Below, piece after piece: positions 18,700 to 27,988 of a DNA stretch of 56,651 nucleotides (its first letter is position 1; each line of letters starts with the position of its first letter). A program made the position numbers and the translations under genes. The notes beneath the pieces are model-generated. The model saw only the letters and a list, made by a program, of their open reading frames with translations. It ran no database searches and was not told where the DNA came from. This DNA comes from JAKVCB01 sp963578605 (GTDB taxonomy: Bacteria > Planctomycetota > Planctomycetia > Pirellulales > Lacipirellulaceae): the NCBI GenBank assembly GCA_963578605.1, contig CAUZEA010000027.1, forward strand, positions 1-56,651. The letters are read 5' to 3'.

Positions 18700-21087
18700 A
18701 TGACCACAAATGCTGAAGCCAACACATACACCTGTCCCATGCACCCGGAGGTTCGCCAGTGTCACGCGGGTGCGTGCCCGAAATGCGGGATGGCGCTGGA
18801 GCCAGTGGCGTCAGCGGGATCAGCACCGGCAGTTTCCGCATCGAGCGAGTACACCTGCCCCATGCACCCGGAGGTTCGCCAGGATCACGCGGGTGCGTGC
18901 CCGAAATGCGGGATGGCACTGGAGCCGATGGTAGCGCCATCTGGGGCGTCGCCGGCCGGTTCTGCCCCGGCGGAGTGGACCTGTCCCATGCACCCGGAGA
19001 TTCGCCAGGATCACGCGGGCGCCTGCCCGAAATGTGGGATGGCGCTAGAGCCCCGTGCTGTGGCGATCGAGCCGGTCGAGGATAAATCGGAGCTCAGAGA
19101 CATGAGCCAGCGCTTCTGGGTTGCCATCGGTTTGGCGGTTCCCTTGTTGCTGGTTTCGATGGGGGACATGCTTCCGGGCCATCCGATGACGGCCATTTTT
19201 TCGGCCCGTGGACGGGTTTTGATCGAACTGGTGCTTGCCAGCCCCATCTGTTTGTGGGGGGCGTGGCCATTTTACACACGTGCGGTTCAATCTGTGCGGA
19301 ACCAAAGCCTCAACATGTTTACGTTAATTGGTCTGGCTGTAGCGGTGGCCTACAGTTACAGCGTGGTAGCTGTCCTCTTTCCGGGAATATTTCCCGCTTC
19401 TTTTCGAGATGAATCGGGTCAGGTCGGAGTTTATTTTGAGGCCGCTGGGACCATTGTAGCCCTAATTTTGCTGGGACAGATATTGGAACTCAGGGCGCGT
19501 CGTCAGACGAATGAGGCCGTCTCTCTGCTTTTGGGAATGCAAGCCAAAACGGCGCGCCTGCTTGCATCTGATGGTTCCGAGCGGGATGTCCTACTGGAGC
19601 AGGTTCAGGTTGGTGACCGGTTGCGAGTCAGACCAGGTGAAAAGGCGCCGGTCGATGGTATCGTGCTGGAAGGTTCCAGTACGATGGAGGAGTCGATGGT
19701 GACGGGCGAACCGCTACCCGTTGAAAAACATCCCGGGGATGCGGTTATTGGGTCGACGATCAACGGTGCTGGTAGTTTTGTGATGCGGGCGAAGAAAGTC
19801 GGGTCGGAAACGTTGCTTGCGCGGATTGTGACTCTCGTGGCTGAATCGCAGCGGAGTCGGGCACCGATTCAAAGACTGGCTGACGTTGTGTCCGGGTTCT
19901 TCGTCCCGGCAGTCATTCTGATTGCCGCCGTGACGTTTGTGGTGTGGACCTGGATCGGTCCGCCGCCTGCGATGACCTACGGGCTAATCAACGCCGTGGC
20001 GGTGCTTATTATCGCCTGCCCCTGTGCGCTGGGGCTGGCGACTCCGATGTCGATCATGGTGGCGGCCGGTAAAGGCGCGCGGCTGGGTATCCTGTTCAAG
20101 AATGCCGAGGCGATCGAAGTGCTCCGCAAGGTAAATACGCTGGTTGTCGATAAGACCGGCACGTTAACCGAGGGGAAGCCCACCCTGGTTTCGGTAATGG
20201 CTGCCGAGGGATTTGCCGATGGCGAGTTGCTGCGTGTCGCTGCCAGCCTGGAGTTGGGAAGCGAACATCCGCTGGCTTCAGCCATTGTTGAGGGGGCGCG
20301 TCAACGAGGGGTTGCCGTAGCGGATACCGACGGATTTCAAGCCGTGACAGGCAAGGGTGTCACAGCGCAACTGGAAAGTAAACAGGTTGCGATTGGAAAT
20401 CAGGCACTGATGGAAAGTTTGGGTGTTGATTGGAGTGGGCTTACCACGCAGGTCGATGCGTTGCGGGCTAAAGCGCAAACAGTCATGTACGTTGCCGTCG
20501 ACACCAGGCTTGCTGGGATGGTCGGTGTGGCCGACGCCGTCAAGAAAAGCACCCCGCGGGCCATTGAGTTGTTGCACAGTGAGGGGGTTCGTATCGTGAT
20601 GCTCACTGGCGATAACGAGGCTACCGCCAATGCGGTTGCCAGCGAATTACAGATCGACGAGGTGATCGCAGGCGTGCTCCCGAGTGAAAAAGTGGATGTT
20701 GTGAAACGGCTGCAAAACGAGGGGCATATTGTCGCGATGGCGGGTGACGGTACCAACGATGCCCCAGCCCTGGCCCAGGCACATGTGGGCATCGCCATGG
20801 GGACCGGTACAGACGTCGCCCTGGAAAGTGCGGGTGTGGCCCTTGTCAAAGGCGATTTGCAGGGAATTGTCAAGGCACGGCATTTGAGTCGATTGACCAT
20901 GCGCAACATCAAACAAAACCTGTTTTTCGCCTTTGCTTACAACAGTGCCGGCATTCCGATCGCCGCTGGAGTGCTCTACCCGCTGTCAGGATGGTTGCTC
21001 AGCCCGATGATTGCCGCGGCAGCCATGAGCTTGAGCAGCCTTTCGGTGATTGCGAATGCGTTGCGGCTACGTGCCGCCAAAGTGTAA
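18700..21087 (+). CDS. Cu(I)-type P1B heavy-metal ATPase with three N-terminal HMBD modules
   Basis: Exports monovalent copper (possibly silver) across the inner membrane at the cost of ATP. About 795 residues. The N-terminus has three copies of a YTCPMHPE...ACPKCGM module (residues about 10-35, 51-76, 93-118). Then come the actuator MVTGEPLPVEK, the CPC metal-site helix ACPCALGLATP, phosphorylation site DKTGTLTEG, the HP motif SEHPLASAI and hinge GDGTNDAPALAQ. The last two helices contain YNSAGIP and MSLSSLSVIANALRLR, the Cu(I)-subgroup signature. ATG 18700 is chosen as the in-frame ATG nearest the first module; ATG 18676 is possible. Confidence 0.95.
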   Translation: MTTNAEANTYTCPMHPEVRQCHAGACPKCGMALEPVASAGSAPAVSASSEYTCPMHPEVRQDHAGACPKCGMALEPMVAPSGASPAGSAPAEWTCPMHPEIRQDHAGACPKCGMALEPRAVAIEPVEDKSELRDMSQRFWVAIGLAVPLLLVSMGDMLPGHPMTAIFSARGRVLIELVLASPICLWGAWPFYTRAVQSVRNQSLNMFTLIGLAVAVAYSYSVVAVLFPGIFPASFRDESGQVGVYFEAAGTIVALILLGQILELRARRQTNEAVSLLLGMQAKTARLLASDGSERDVLLEQVQVGDRLRVRPGEKAPVDGIVLEGSSTMEESMVTGEPLPVEKHPGDAVIGSTINGAGSFVMRAKKVGSETLLARIVTLVAESQRSRAPIQRLADVVSGFFVPAVILIAAVTFVVWTWIGPPPAMTYGLINAVAVLIIACPCALGLATPMSIMVAAGKGARLGILFKNAEAIEVLRKVNTLVVDKTGTLTEGKPTLVSVMAAEGFADGELLRVAASLELGSEHPLASAIVEGARQRGVAVADTDGFQAVTGKGVTAQLESKQVAIGNQALMESLGVDWSGLTTQVDALRAKAQTVMYVAVDTRLAGMVGVADAVKKSTPRAIELLHSEGVRIVMLTGDNEATANAVASELQIDEVIAGVLPSEKVDVVKRLQNEGHIVAMAGDGTNDAPALAQAHVGIAMGTGTDVALESAGVALVKGDLQGIVKARHLSRLTMRNIKQNLFFAFAYNSAGIPIAAGVLYPLSGWLLSPMIAAAAMSLSSLSVIANALRLRAAKV
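18727..19053 (+). repeat. Three tandem HMBD-coding repeats
   Basis: Units of 78 bp at 18727-18804, 18850-18927 and 18976-19053 share long identical runs such as GGTGCGTGCCCGAAATG. They are separated by 45-48 bp linkers encoding Ala/Ser/Pro. DNA-level similarity exceeds what protein conservation needs, which suggests recent duplication or gene conversion. Confidence 0.85.
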
Positions 21088-21166
21088 AGTTTGCCATTTG
21101 TGCGAGCACGGCGTGCAACCGTTGAGGCTGGGTTTGAGTGAGTCCCGTGTTTGTCGGAAGCCAAAA

Positions 21167-22168
21167 ATGAGTGTGGACCACTTCCCACCTTTTCGACCTC
21201 ATCCGCTGGTTCCCGGAGGTCATGCGCAAACGCTGATGGGCTTTTATGGTCGTTTGACGCGATTTCCATACCGGGCCCAGGAGCACCAGGTTTTTCTGGA
21301 AGACGGTGACGGCTTTGTCCTGCACGAAGACTCTGCGAAAGAGTGGCAGCGAAGAGACCGCAGTGTGTTACTCGTCCCGGGGCTTGGCGGATCTTCCCAG
21401 TCTCCCGTCATGCCGCAGATTGCTGCCAAGCTCAATGCCTGTGGCTTCCGAACTTTTCGCATGGATTTGCGTGGGTGTGGATCCGGGTATCGCCTGGCCA
21501 GATTGCCCGGGCATGCGGGGCGCAGCGAAGACACCGCGGCAGCAGTTCGTAAGATTGCCGAATTGGTTCCCGACTCCCCGGTCACCGTGGTTGGTTTCTC
21601 GTTGGGAGGTAACATTATGCTCAAGATGCTAGGGGAAACAGGCCGTGTTCCGTTGGGCAACCTCGACAGCGGTGTCGCCGTGGCTCCGCCGGTCGATCTT
21701 CTTTCCTGTTCCCTGCAGATGTCGCGACTACCGTACCGTTTATACAGCCACGCGTTCGTCCGGTCATTGCTGCAAGAGGTCAGGCGGCGGCGTGAATTCG
21801 TCGAGGAAATGCAGCAGATTCCGCTCCTGCCTCGCCCTCAAACGCTGATGGAGTTCGACGACCGTTTTACGGCGCCACTGAGCGGATTTGTTGATGTCCA
21901 CGACTACTACGAGCAATGCAGTTCTGGCCCGCTGTTACCCAAGATCTGCTTACCGACGCTGGTCCTGGCTGCTGCCGATGACCCTCTGATACCGGTGCCG
22001 ATTTTTGACAGGGCCGGTTTTTCATCATCGACCAACGTATTGATTACTAACCATGGTGGGCACGTTGGCTACTTCGGTGTGTCAGGCGTAGATCCCGATC
22101 GCCGCTGGATGGATTGGCGAATCGTGGATTGGATTCAACGGCATGACCGCCAGGCAAAACAGGCATGA
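21167..22168 (+). CDS. YheT-type alpha/beta hydrolase
   Basis: 333 residues. HPLVPGGHAQTL near the start and the nucleophile elbow GFSLGGNIMLK identify the YheT/ABHD1-3 branch. LVPGLGGSSQSPVMP gives the oxyanion region, DDPLIP the Asp loop and NHGGHVGYFG the catalytic His. Substrates in this group are probably lipid esters. ATG 21167 is the start because conservation begins at HFPPFRPHPL; the frame is open earlier but overlaps the end of the ATPase gene region. Confidence 0.85.
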   Translation: MSVDHFPPFRPHPLVPGGHAQTLMGFYGRLTRFPYRAQEHQVFLEDGDGFVLHEDSAKEWQRRDRSVLLVPGLGGSSQSPVMPQIAAKLNACGFRTFRMDLRGCGSGYRLARLPGHAGRSEDTAAAVRKIAELVPDSPVTVVGFSLGGNIMLKMLGETGRVPLGNLDSGVAVAPPVDLLSCSLQMSRLPYRLYSHAFVRSLLQEVRRRREFVEEMQQIPLLPRPQTLMEFDDRFTAPLSGFVDVHDYYEQCSSGPLLPKICLPTLVLAAADDPLIPVPIFDRAGFSSSTNVLITNHGGHVGYFGVSGVDPDRRWMDWRIVDWIQRHDRQAKQA

Positions 22169-22255
22169 GCTGTGGCCCGTACAGTTCATGCTCCGGTGCG
22201 ACTGGAGGCTTGCGTGGTCCACGGTGTGCAGATTGTGCCGACGATTGTTTGCGGG

Positions 22256-23566
22256 CTACTGTGTGTCGTCTTGGTCCGCGGCCAGATTTGCGCACACTAA
22301 CTTTTCATCGTTGCGGGCAAATACATGTCGATAGGCAAAGGCGGGATGCGACCAGCAAACTCCCCCGCGTTGGCGCAACTGAAATTCCGTGGGGTCGATC
22401 AGGTGTGCACGACTGATCTCTTCGTAGCCGGAGGGCGATAGCCTGGCGATGATCAAGTCTCCCCGTTCATTGAACATCCATACTCGATCGCCGTTGGTGA
22501 CGAAGTGAATGTTGCCCCAGCGGGCTTTGGGGACGGCGGTGAGGTCTTCCCATACGCGGTCTCCCGTTGCTGCGTCGAGACATCTTAATTCACCGTAACT
22601 GTCAACGCCGTAAATGTAGTTTGAGTCAAACAGCGGCGTTGACATCGTCGAATGCAACCCGTCGGTGTTCTTTTCATTTTGCCCGACTCGTGTCCAAAGT
22701 TGACTGGCTTGAAGGCGGTCGGGTGGCAAATTCAGCATGTAGCAGCCATCGAAGAATGACGTCAAGAACAGCCGATTGTTGTGAAGGACAGGCATCGCAA
22801 TATTCATACTCGTATCTCGATCCACAAAGCGTACTTGCCAGTGTATTTTTCCTGACGTTGGATCAAGACCGGCAAGACTTCCAGCGGTCCAGCAGAGGAG
22901 GACTGGTTGCCCGGCTTGATGGATGATCTGCGGGGCCGAGTACGAAGCGTTGTCATCGAGTGCTTTCCAGCGTTCCCCCCCCGACTTTTTATCGAAAGCA
23001 ACCAGACAGGCACCGTCGGTTCCGCCAATCATGACAATCACAAGATCGTCAACGACGAGAGGGGCAGCTGCAATGCCCCAAACCGGCATGCGGATTTCGT
23101 ACTCGGTATTCAGATCCCGTTTCCAGAGCAGCTTGCCGGTGGCCGCGTCGTAACAGTGCAGGTGACCCATCGCACCGAGGCTGTAGGCGCGCCCGTCATC
23201 GATCGTTACCGCAGCACGTGGACCAGCCGTGTAGTGGATTTCGTAATTGCAATCATAGGCATGTGTCCAGAGTGGTTCACCCGTACTCGCGTCAAAACAA
23301 TGGGTCCGCTCAATCTGTTTAGGGTCGTCAAGACGGTCGGTAACAAAGACCCGACCGTCGGCAACGGTCGGGCCGCTGTACCCGGCTGCGATGTCAGCCT
23401 GCCATACCAGATCGATTTGCGGTGCGGGGAAACGTTCGGTCAAGCCCGTTTCACGCCATATGCCATCGCGACTGGGTCCACGCCACTGAGGCCATTCGTC
23501 GGCTGTCGCCGGTAAGCTAAAAGCCAATAGGACCGGGGCCGTGAGTAGAATGCGTTTGGTCAACAT
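22256..23566 (-). CDS. PQQ-binding-like beta-propeller secreted protein
   Basis: 436 residues with signal peptide (ILLTAPVLLAFSLPATA). Mature N-terminus DEWPQWRGPSRDGIW is the usual opening of planctomycete PQQ-like repeat proteins. Blade motifs recur as HCFDASTGEPLWTH, HCYDAATGKLLWKR, GLDPTSGKIHWQV and RCLDAATGDRVWED. These proteins form a BamB-like propeller in the periplasm; enzymatic function is not established and no quinoprotein catalytic residues were identified. ATG 23566 was chosen because the signal peptide starts there. Confidence 0.85.
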   Translation of the reverse strand: MLTKRILLTAPVLLAFSLPATADEWPQWRGPSRDGIWRETGLTERFPAPQIDLVWQADIAAGYSGPTVADGRVFVTDRLDDPKQIERTHCFDASTGEPLWTHAYDCNYEIHYTAGPRAAVTIDDGRAYSLGAMGHLHCYDAATGKLLWKRDLNTEYEIRMPVWGIAAAPLVVDDLVIVMIGGTDGACLVAFDKKSGGERWKALDDNASYSAPQIIHQAGQPVLLCWTAGSLAGLDPTSGKIHWQVRFVDRDTSMNIAMPVLHNNRLFLTSFFDGCYMLNLPPDRLQASQLWTRVGQNEKNTDGLHSTMSTPLFDSNYIYGVDSYGELRCLDAATGDRVWEDLTAVPKARWGNIHFVTNGDRVWMFNERGDLIIARLSPSGYEEISRAHLIDPTEFQLRQRGGVCWSHPAFAYRHVFARNDEKLVCANLAADQDDTQ

Positions 23567-23681
23567 GGTAACTGCCCAGGGGTTGCGGGTGTTCCTGAAT
23601 TCTAACAGGTCCAATGAAAAGGGTCATTGGGTTGGCGGCGCACGCCAGTTCGCAAAATTGGCGGGCTGACGCACAATCGCG

Positions 23682-24959
23682 TTATGGGGGTATCCGCGAC
23701 TTGAGTGCCCATAGTCCGAGGGCCGGCTTACGCACGAAGTAAATTTGCTCACCCTCAGCAAGTGTGTTCCAGCCGTCATCGAGTTTTGCGGGTGCATAAC
23801 GGTCCAGGTGTTCGTCGAGGTCGCCATATCCCAGCCCTGCATTTTCAACTTCTTCTCTGGTTAGCCCCCCCGGGCAGAGGGTGATGCGAAATCGACCTTC
23901 GGGAGAACATAACATGACTTGAGCAGCTGCTCCAAGTGTTTGTTGGTAATCTTCATTTTCGGCGACTTGCTGCTGTGTCACGCCGTTCGTGCGATAGCCG
24001 TATTTACGAATCAGCCGATCGATTTCAGGATCTTCGCCGAACGTGCTGATACCGGGCGCCAGGATGATCAATTCTCCACCGTCGGCAATGGCCATTCGCG
24101 TGCGGTAAACCGCTTTGCCTCCCAGCCAGAAGCTGGAGAATTCTTCCGGATCGAGATACGTGACCAAACGTTCGACCGGTTTGTCGACAGGCGTGATGTT
24201 GACCTGGCGGGACAACTCGCTCGCTTTCTGGAAGCATTCCTGGTCGTCGCCGAGGAAGAGTCCGCGGACGACCGTTTCCCCCACCTGGTCGAAACCGATC
24301 ACAGTCAGCGCAAAAACAAGTGGCATATTCTTGCAGAACAGCCGTTGTGCTTCGTTGAGAATGCGGCGTGGCGGCGTATCTTCGCGGCCCAGAATTCGCT
24401 CGACTCCACACAGTCCGGCAAGGTAATGATTCGGGTTGATGCTCGCCGCACCGCCGATGCCGATAAAGATATTTTTGTTGTAATTGGCCATCCCTACGAT
24501 CTCATGAGGGACGACCTGCCCCAGGGAAATGATCAGGTCATGTCCGCCATGAACAACGAGCTTGTTCATTTGAGCAGTCCACGGCTTGTCGTAGAGTCCA
24601 GCGGAGGCTTCTCGGACGAAGGCGGCCGGGATTTGGCCAAGCGTGACGACTTCATCCCGCCACCGGTGTTCGCGAATTAGTGATTTCGGCAGCCCCGGAT
24701 ACATCATTTCGACCTGCTCATCGGTCATCGGGAAGTGAGTACCCAAGGCTGGTATCACATCGACCAGGGCCTCGCCGTAGTAGTCGTGAAGCATACAGGT
24801 CAGCCGGCCGGCCCGACTTTCCAGGCGGGTAATATCGGGTGGGATTGCAATGACTTTGTGACGGGGGCCAAGCTGCTTAAGGGCTGAATAGAAGCTGCTC
24901 TCTAACTCGGCATCCGACAAAACAGTGGTTGGTGAACCTTCAGCAAGAAAAAGGGACAT
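23682..24959 (-). CDS. LarA-like nickel-pincer (lactate racemase family) protein
   Basis: 425 residues. The family uses a nickel-pincer nucleotide cofactor for racemisation or epimerisation of alpha-hydroxy acids. DITR at residues 42-45 matches the family signature. His75 (ALGTHFPMT), His152 (VVPHEIVG), Lys162 (NYNKN) and His178 (NPNHYL) reproduce the Lactobacillus LarA ligand set His108/His174/Lys184/His200, with the same 10- and 16-residue spacings between the last three. The enzyme therefore looks competent. The surrounding sequence is far from LarA itself, so the substrate may not be lactate. LarE is at 36076-36924; LarB and LarC are not in the window. Confidence 0.85.
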   Translation of the reverse strand: MSLFLAEGSPTTVLSDAELESSFYSALKQLGPRHKVIAIPPDITRLESRAGRLTCMLHDYYGEALVDVIPALGTHFPMTDEQVEMMYPGLPKSLIREHRWRDEVVTLGQIPAAFVREASAGLYDKPWTAQMNKLVVHGGHDLIISLGQVVPHEIVGMANYNKNIFIGIGGAASINPNHYLAGLCGVERILGREDTPPRRILNEAQRLFCKNMPLVFALTVIGFDQVGETVVRGLFLGDDQECFQKASELSRQVNITPVDKPVERLVTYLDPEEFSSFWLGGKAVYRTRMAIADGGELIILAPGISTFGEDPEIDRLIRKYGYRTNGVTQQQVAENEDYQQTLGAAAQVMLCSPEGRFRITLCPGGLTREEVENAGLGYGDLDEHLDRYAPAKLDDGWNTLAEGEQIYFVRKPALGLWALKSRIPP

Positions 24960-25089
24960 GAGCTATTCTTACAATTGAGTCATGGTGAACAGACGTTATT
25001 TACCTTAACAAAATATCGACTCAGTTGGTACGCTGAGGGCTGGCGTTGAGTTACGATTCCCTGGCAGTCAGGGACTGGTGTGGCTGTCA

Positions 25090-25102
25090 CCCCCCCCCCC
25101 CC
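25090..25102. repeat. Homopolymer C13
   Basis: Thirteen consecutive C residues, 35 bp upstream of the ATG at 25137. Such tracts are prone to slippage and to sequencing error, so their true length is uncertain. It sits in the leader rather than in coding sequence. Confidence 0.9.
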
Positions 25103-25136
25103 GCGGTATATTACGGGCCAACAATCCAAATCGACG

Positions 25137-25730
25137 ATGACCAGTCAGCAGAATCCGTTACCGCCCGATCCTCCGCTGGCCCAGTTCAGCCTGGGCAGGC
25201 TTTTGCTTTTTATCGGCGGAGTGAGTGCACTCCTGGCCGTCTTGACCGCTGTGAATGGTTACTGGCGGGTTGCCATCCTGGTCGCGGTCATGATCGTCGT
25301 CAGCCACATGGTTGCAACCGTACTCGGGAGTCGATTGCGACAGCATGCAGAACAACGCCGGCGGTGGCATGCGAAACGGGGCGGGTTTGACCCGGACGAA
25401 GCGTCTTCGCGGGTGGCGACAAAGCCGTTTGCCGAGCTCGACCTTCCACCTGCCAGTCCGCTTGGGAGCCGTACGACACGGTTACCGTGGCTTTGGCTGT
25501 TGATGACTGTCGGCGCCGTTTTGGCAGCGGTTGTAGGGGCGACTGCCCTTGTCAAGCTGGTGGGGGATCGCGCCACGATTGGCGGCCTTACCTTGGGAAC
25601 ATTTTCGGCTGCGATGCTGGGAGCGTGGATGATGTTTGTGGCCTCTGGTTTCGTGGGGATTTTGCGGCATGCGTGGAGTGATGCGGTGAGCCAACAGCGC
25701 CAAGATGGCGGCAAGACAAAGCGGGGGTAA
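25137..25730 (+). CDS. Hypothetical four-helix membrane protein
   Basis: 197 residues. Four hydrophobic segments lie in two pairs, with a charged linker between them (residues about 65-110, rich in Arg and Glu). The start is the ATG at 25137; the frame is open further upstream across the C13 tract. I do not recognise the family. The layout resembles small planctomycete-specific membrane proteins of unknown role. Confidence 0.65.
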   Translation: MTSQQNPLPPDPPLAQFSLGRLLLFIGGVSALLAVLTAVNGYWRVAILVAVMIVVSHMVATVLGSRLRQHAEQRRRWHAKRGGFDPDEASSRVATKPFAELDLPPASPLGSRTTRLPWLWLLMTVGAVLAAVVGATALVKLVGDRATIGGLTLGTFSAAMLGAWMMFVASGFVGILRHAWSDAVSQQRQDGGKTKRG

Positions 25731-25838
25731 TTCAGCGTTCTTGCCCGCGGAGTGCGAAAGAGTGCATGGGTTGCGGAACAGGGTGTCCCACAGATCTGTC
25801 GAGTGACCGGCCAACGCGATGCGGGTTGCTGGCCAGGC

Positions 25839-26996
25839 TCAGGAGACCGGGTGCCGCAGGCGTTCAACACCCAGGGCCGTGATATCGACGGGAGGCTCTT
25901 GATCGAGCATGAGTGCTGCCATGGCGATTGCCGTGATGGCAGATAATTGCAGGCCAGCACGAAAATGGCCGGTTGCGATCCACCCATTGTTGATCCCTGG
26001 CAACCGCCCCAGATAAGGTAGGCCATCGAACGACGCTGGGCGCAATCCAGCCCAGGCCTGTTTCAAGTCACACATTCCCAGGCCAAATCCACGAGCCAGT
26101 GCCCGCAAGTCGGCGATGGCGGATGCGGTCGTTCGCTTGTCAAAACCAACATCTTCCACGGTGGAACCGACCAGTGTGTAGCCGTCGCAGCGGGGAACGA
26201 TGTATTTGCCATCGTGGTGATGGATTCGCGCGCATGCTGGTGTGGGTCGCGGATGTTTCAGCAGGATCATCTGCCCGGCAATAGGCCTGGTTGGGAGATC
26301 GAGTTCCAGTTGCGCGGCCAGTTGTCCCGTCCAGCAACCGGCTGTCAGACAGAATTGTCCTGCTTGCAACCGACCGTGGGTTGTCTCGACCCCGGTGATC
26401 TGCGGGCCATTTCTCACGAAACCGAACAGCGTGGTGTTCGGTTGGAACACCACGCCCAACCGGGTGCAGGCTGTAATCAGCGCTTTGAGATGCCGTGGAT
26501 TACGAAGTTGGGCTTCCTCCGGCACAAAGTAGGCAAAGAGTTTGTCTTGTTTGGTGAGCCAGGGGCCGTCGGCAACGACAGGATCGAGTTCCCGAAGTTC
26601 AGCGGCACTGATGGGCTGAGAGAGAATTCCCTGTTGCTGCCACCGGGCAAGTGTCGTGACGGTCTTATTCTCTGGATCACAATCAAAGTTTGGGGTGAAG
26701 TAGATGCCACCCGTTTGACGCCACCCATTGTCAATTCCCGTGAATGCATGGAGCTGCTTACTCCAGTTGGGCAGCAGCCGGCAACTCTCCCTGGCCAGCG
26801 ATTCCAGGGCCGGATGATCATGGTACCAGGATCCGGGGGGGATGATTCCGGCACCGGCCCAGGATGCTTCGCGGCCCAGTTCCTGTCGATCCACAACGCA
26901 CACACGTCGTCCCACGTTTGCCAATCGAAATGCCAGCGAGAGGCCAATCACCCCGCCACCAAGAATCAGTTCGTCAAAATTCTCTGTTTGCGCCAT
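25839..26996 (-). CDS. thiO: Glycine oxidase ThiO-type FAD-dependent amine oxidase
   Basis: Oxidises glycine to iminoglycine for thiazole synthesis in thiamine biosynthesis. 385 residues. Dinucleotide-binding motif ILGGGVIGLSLAFRLA, then GREASWAGAGIIPP, the usual ThiO/DAO start. The C-terminal part has LKQAWAGLRPASFDGLPYLG and the closing GHFRAGLQLSAITA. No other thiamine genes are adjacent, so a different secondary amine oxidase (DadA-like) remains possible. ATG 26996 is directly preceded by a 14-bp tandem repeat. Confidence 0.8.
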   Translation of the reverse strand: MAQTENFDELILGGGVIGLSLAFRLANVGRRVCVVDRQELGREASWAGAGIIPPGSWYHDHPALESLARESCRLLPNWSKQLHAFTGIDNGWRQTGGIYFTPNFDCDPENKTVTTLARWQQQGILSQPISAAELRELDPVVADGPWLTKQDKLFAYFVPEEAQLRNPRHLKALITACTRLGVVFQPNTTLFGFVRNGPQITGVETTHGRLQAGQFCLTAGCWTGQLAAQLELDLPTRPIAGQMILLKHPRPTPACARIHHHDGKYIVPRCDGYTLVGSTVEDVGFDKRTTASAIADLRALARGFGLGMCDLKQAWAGLRPASFDGLPYLGRLPGINNGWIATGHFRAGLQLSAITAIAMAALMLDQEPPVDITALGVERLRHPVS

Positions 26997-27024
26997 GGTC
27001 GGGAAATTAAGGTCGGGAAATTAA
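26997..27024. repeat. 14-bp perfect tandem duplication before thiO
   Basis: GGTCGGGAAATTAA is present twice (26997-27010, 27011-27024). It fills the whole gap between the thiO start codon and the stop codon of the upstream DUF2064 gene, whose stop lies in the second copy. Confidence 0.95.
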
Positions 27025-27743
27025 GAGGCAGGCTTCAATTTCAGTGCTGTTTCTACGTAGCACCGCAAGTCGGTTAGCGGTTCATTTCCGATCGCTTCTG
27101 CCAGTAATTCGCGGGACAGACGCTTCAAGTCGCTGATGGTATCGATATCGTACCACGGCGGGAGTAATTCATAATCAACGTCACGCTGCCACCCTTTGGC
27201 TTCCAGTTGCCGAAGCGTGGCGGGCCACAGTCTGGGCGTGCTCCACGGCATGGCCTCGAAAATCGGCGGAATTTTCGAGCGTGCGCCGACCAGGTAGTAA
27301 CCGCCGTCCTCGGTTGGGCCGAGGACCAGGCGGCGCGCTTCAAGCAGTTGAAGGGCCCGTTCGATGTGTGGCAGGGGTACGCTCGGGCTGTCGGTTCCCA
27401 AAAGCAGTACCCGTTGAAACCCGGCCTTAAAGCAATCTTCGAAATAAGCGGCCATGCGGGTTCCCAGGTCACCCGGCGTTTGAGGTCGAAACTGCCAGTG
27501 GCCATTTCCAAGCTGGGTGAACTCCTCCCGCCGCTCGGGCGGCCAGTAGCAAACAACCCGTGTATCGGCAATGAACTTGAGCCGCTCGAGCAGTACATCG
27601 ACGCAGTGACGATGAAATCGGACAGCAGCAGTCGCTCCGATTCCGGCTGCCAAACGGGTTTTCACTTGGCCGAGTGTCCAGTGTTTGGCAAAAAGCCCGA
27701 GTATCGATTTTGTGGCGGGAGGGGCCGTTATATCCAAGACCAA
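27021..27743 (-). CDS. DUF2064 (TIGR04282-type) nucleotide-sugar-transferase-like protein
   Basis: About 240 residues of a GT-A-like fold. FAKHWTLGQVKTRLA corresponds to the family's FAKAPVPG-VKTRLA. PGDLGTRM, LLLGTDSPSVP and LGPTEDGGYYLVG follow in the expected order. Relatives occur in arsenosugar and other glycosylation clusters, often beside DUF547 or radical-SAM genes. The start is uncertain: TTG 27743 opens the frame, while TTG 27737 has AAGGA about 7 nt upstream. It lies between a glutaredoxin-like gene (upstream, 8-bp gap) and thiO (downstream), so the three probably form one transcript. Confidence 0.8.
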   Translation of the reverse strand: MVLDITAPPATKSILGLFAKHWTLGQVKTRLAAGIGATAAVRFHRHCVDVLLERLKFIADTRVVCYWPPERREEFTQLGNGHWQFRPQTPGDLGTRMAAYFEDCFKAGFQRVLLLGTDSPSVPLPHIERALQLLEARRLVLGPTEDGGYYLVGARSKIPPIFEAMPWSTPRLWPATLRQLEAKGWQRDVDYELLPPWYDIDTISDLKRLSRELLAEAIGNEPLTDLRCYVETALKLKPAS

Positions 27744-27751
27744 TTCCTTGT

Positions 27752-27988
27752 TTACTTTAATAAACGCCGCAACAAGCGGGGGTCAACCCGACCGCGAAAC
27801 CGAACGACGCCATCAATTTCAATCACCGGTACGCATGTGTTAAATCGCTCGACAAGCTCCGGATGGTCGTCAATGTCGACTTCTTGGTAGCCAACGCGAT
27901 GCGCACGTAAAACTTCGGCGGCATCATCGCAGAGATGACAGCCTTGTCTAGTGTAAAACACAATGTCGAGTGATTGTTCCGGTTTCAT
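27752..27988 (-). CDS. Glutaredoxin-like thiol protein
   Basis: 78 residues from ATG 27988. FYTRQGCHLCDDA holds the CxxC redox site and CVPVIEIDG the cis-Pro loop, on a minimal thioredoxin fold. These small proteins reduce disulfides or sense redox state. The first gene of a likely three-gene minus-strand unit with DUF2064 and thiO. The frame is open to 28018, but the fold begins at SLDIVFYT, so the shorter start is preferred. Confidence 0.85.
   Translation of the reverse strand: MKPEQSLDIVFYTRQGCHLCDDAAEVLRAHRVGYQEVDIDDHPELVERFNTCVPVIEIDGVVRFRGRVDPRLLRRLLK

Noticed and set aside
25046..25390. Open frame spanning the C13 tract
   Set aside because: It depends on the length of a homopolymer and has no similarity; the membrane-protein frame from 25137 is preferred.
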